DNA of 5,456 nucleotides. Origin: Cyanothece sp. UBA12306 (lineage in GTDB: Bacteria; Cyanobacteriota; Cyanobacteriia; Cyanobacteriales; Microcystaceae). The notes beneath the pieces were generated by a model. The model saw only the letters and a list, made by a program, of their open reading frames with translations. It was not told the origin of the DNA and ran no database searches. How positions within the stretch are numbered: position 1 is the first letter of the stretch; the number at the start of each line of letters is the position of its first letter. Shown piece after piece: positions 4,654 through 5,456 of the stretch. A program made the position numbers and the translations under genes. The stretch lies in assembly GCA_003448685.1 (NCBI GenBank), contig DLXW01000212.1, forward strand, positions 1 through 5,456. Direction: 5' to 3'.

Positions 4654-5456
4654 ATGCAAGACAAACATATGTTAATGATCCCAGGCCCAACCCCCGTTCC
4701 CGAAAAGGTATTGTTGGCTATGGCTAAACATCCTATTGGCCATCGTAGTGGGGATTTTAGTCAAATTATTGCTGAAATTACTGAAAATCTTAAATGGCTA
4801 CACCAAACCACCAGTGACGTATTAATGCTCAATGTTAGCGGAACTGGGGCCATGGAAGCAGGGATTATTAATTTTCTTAGTCCTGGCGATCGCGTCTTAG
4901 TGGGTAACAATGGTAAATTTGGTGAACGTTGGGGGAAAATCAGCAGGGCTTTTGGCTTAGAAGTAGAAGAAATCACCGCCGAATGGGGTAAACCACTCGA
5001 TACTGAAGTTTTCCGTCAGAAACTCGAAGCAGATAGCCAAAAAGCTATTAAGGCTGTCATTATTACCCATTCCGAAACCTCGACAGGGGTTCTCAATGAC
5101 TTAGAAACCATCAATAAATACGTCAAAAACCACGGAGAAGCTTTAATTATCGTCGATGCTGTCACCAGTTTAGGGGCCTTTAATGTTCCCGTTGATGATT
5201 GGGGTTTAGATGTGGTGGGTTCGGGTTCCCAAAAAGGCTATATGATTCCCCCAGGGTTAGGCTTTGTTTCTGTTAGTCAAAAAGCTTGGAAAGCTTACGA
5301 AACCGCCACTCTACCTAAGTTTTATCTCGATTTAGGAGCATACAAGAAAGCAACCGATAAAAATAGTTCTCCCTTTACCCCTCCAGTTAACCTAATGTAT
5401 GGGTTACAAGTGGCCTTGCAAATGATGAAAGCAGAAGGGTTAGAAGGGATGTTTAC
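4654..5456 (+). CDS. PLP-dependent alanine/serine-glyoxylate aminotransferase, 3' end outside window
   Basis: The window holds the first 267 codons of a class V (fold type I) aminotransferase; the family is about 380 residues, so roughly 115 are missing and the gene is cut by the window edge, not broken. Members transfer an amino group from alanine or serine to glyoxylate, making glycine in the photorespiratory 2-phosphoglycolate route. Diagnostic parts are MIPGPTPVP (8-16), the substrate-loop GHRSGDF (29-35), the PLP phosphate loop SGTGAMEA (62-69), THSETSTG (138-145), the PLP ring-binding Asp168 in VDAVTS (167-172), and the Schiff-base Lys194 in GSGSQKG (189-195) followed by PPGLGFVSVS (199-208). 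Cyanobacterial members are often still named soluble hydrogenase 42 kDa subunit; the motifs here are those of an aminotransferase and no metal-cluster ligands are seen. A strong AGGAG precedes the ATG. The amino donor preference (Ala or Ser) cannot be read from the sequence. Confidence 0.92.
   Translation, partial: MQDKHMLMIPGPTPVPEKVLLAMAKHPIGHRSGDFSQIIAEITENLKWLHQTTSDVLMLNVSGTGAMEAGIINFLSPGDRVLVGNNGKFGERWGKISRAFGLEVEEITAEWGKPLDTEVFRQKLEADSQKAIKAVIITHSETSTGVLNDLETINKYVKNHGEALIIVDAVTSLGAFNVPVDDWGLDVVGSGSQKGYMIPPGLGFVSVSQKAWKAYETATLPKFYLDLGAYKKATDKNSSPFTPPVNLMYGLQVALQMMKAEGLEGMF
4886..4893. repeat. HIP1 octamer GCGATCGC
   Basis: This is the second perfect HIP1 palindrome of the window, inside the aminotransferase gene, where it encodes part of PGDRV (77-81). 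Confidence 0.9.

Noticed and set aside
4761..4976. Reverse frame of 71 codons inside the aminotransferase gene
   Set aside because: It is antisense to a gene with all its catalytic motifs; the composition is that of a shadow.
4654..5456. Soluble hydrogenase subunit
   Set aside because: Related cyanobacterial proteins carry this name, but the sequence has the PLP lysine, Asp and phosphate loop of an aminotransferase and no hydrogenase metal-ligand motifs.

Overview
The window reads as an ordinary stretch of chromosome from a low-GC, probably unicellular cyanobacterium of the Crocosphaera/Cyanothece/Rippkaea type. The evidence is two copies of the cyanobacterial HIP1 octamer GCGATCGC (3491-3498 and 4886-4893), AT-rich intergenic DNA, a TrpC with the N-terminal extension typical of cyanobacteria, a small protein that looks like a cyanobacteria-restricted family, and a stand-alone trpC rather than a trp operon. 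The genus is an inference from gene content and cannot be fixed from this sequence alone.

Layout. Bases 1-82 hold a strong GC-rich hairpin downstream of a reverse-strand PPP-type metallophosphatase gene (83-829). A 150-bp divergent spacer follows. A forward gene (984-2240) encodes a 418-residue polytopic membrane protein of the PIG-V-like mannosyltransferase type, with an 8-G homopolymer inside it. Two adjacent hairpins (2259-2311) separate it from a convergent, reverse-strand toxin-antitoxin pair: an antitoxin (2603-2791) whose 3' end overlaps the start of a RelE/ParE-family toxin gene (2325-2618). A 393-bp gene-free region (2792-3184) carries the upstream region of this pair on one strand and that of trpC on the other. 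trpC (3185-4066) is followed, on the same strand, by a small conserved-looking protein (4259-4540), a weak U-tract terminator, and the 5' two-thirds of a PLP-dependent alanine/serine-glyoxylate aminotransferase gene that runs off the window (4654 onward).

How the genes relate. No single pathway links them. trpC serves tryptophan synthesis. The aminotransferase probably serves glyoxylate and photorespiratory amino-group metabolism. The membrane glycosyltransferase probably acts on an envelope glycan or lipid. The phosphatase is a signalling or housekeeping hydrolase. The toxin-antitoxin pair is the only accessory-type element. I see no CRISPR array, tRNA, rRNA, insertion sequence or prophage gene, and no convincing undescribed multi-gene system. 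The observations most worth a second look are the poly-G tract in the membrane glycosyltransferase, the overlapping toxin-antitoxin pair with an antitoxin of a family I cannot place, and the altered GDxVDRG motif of the phosphatase.
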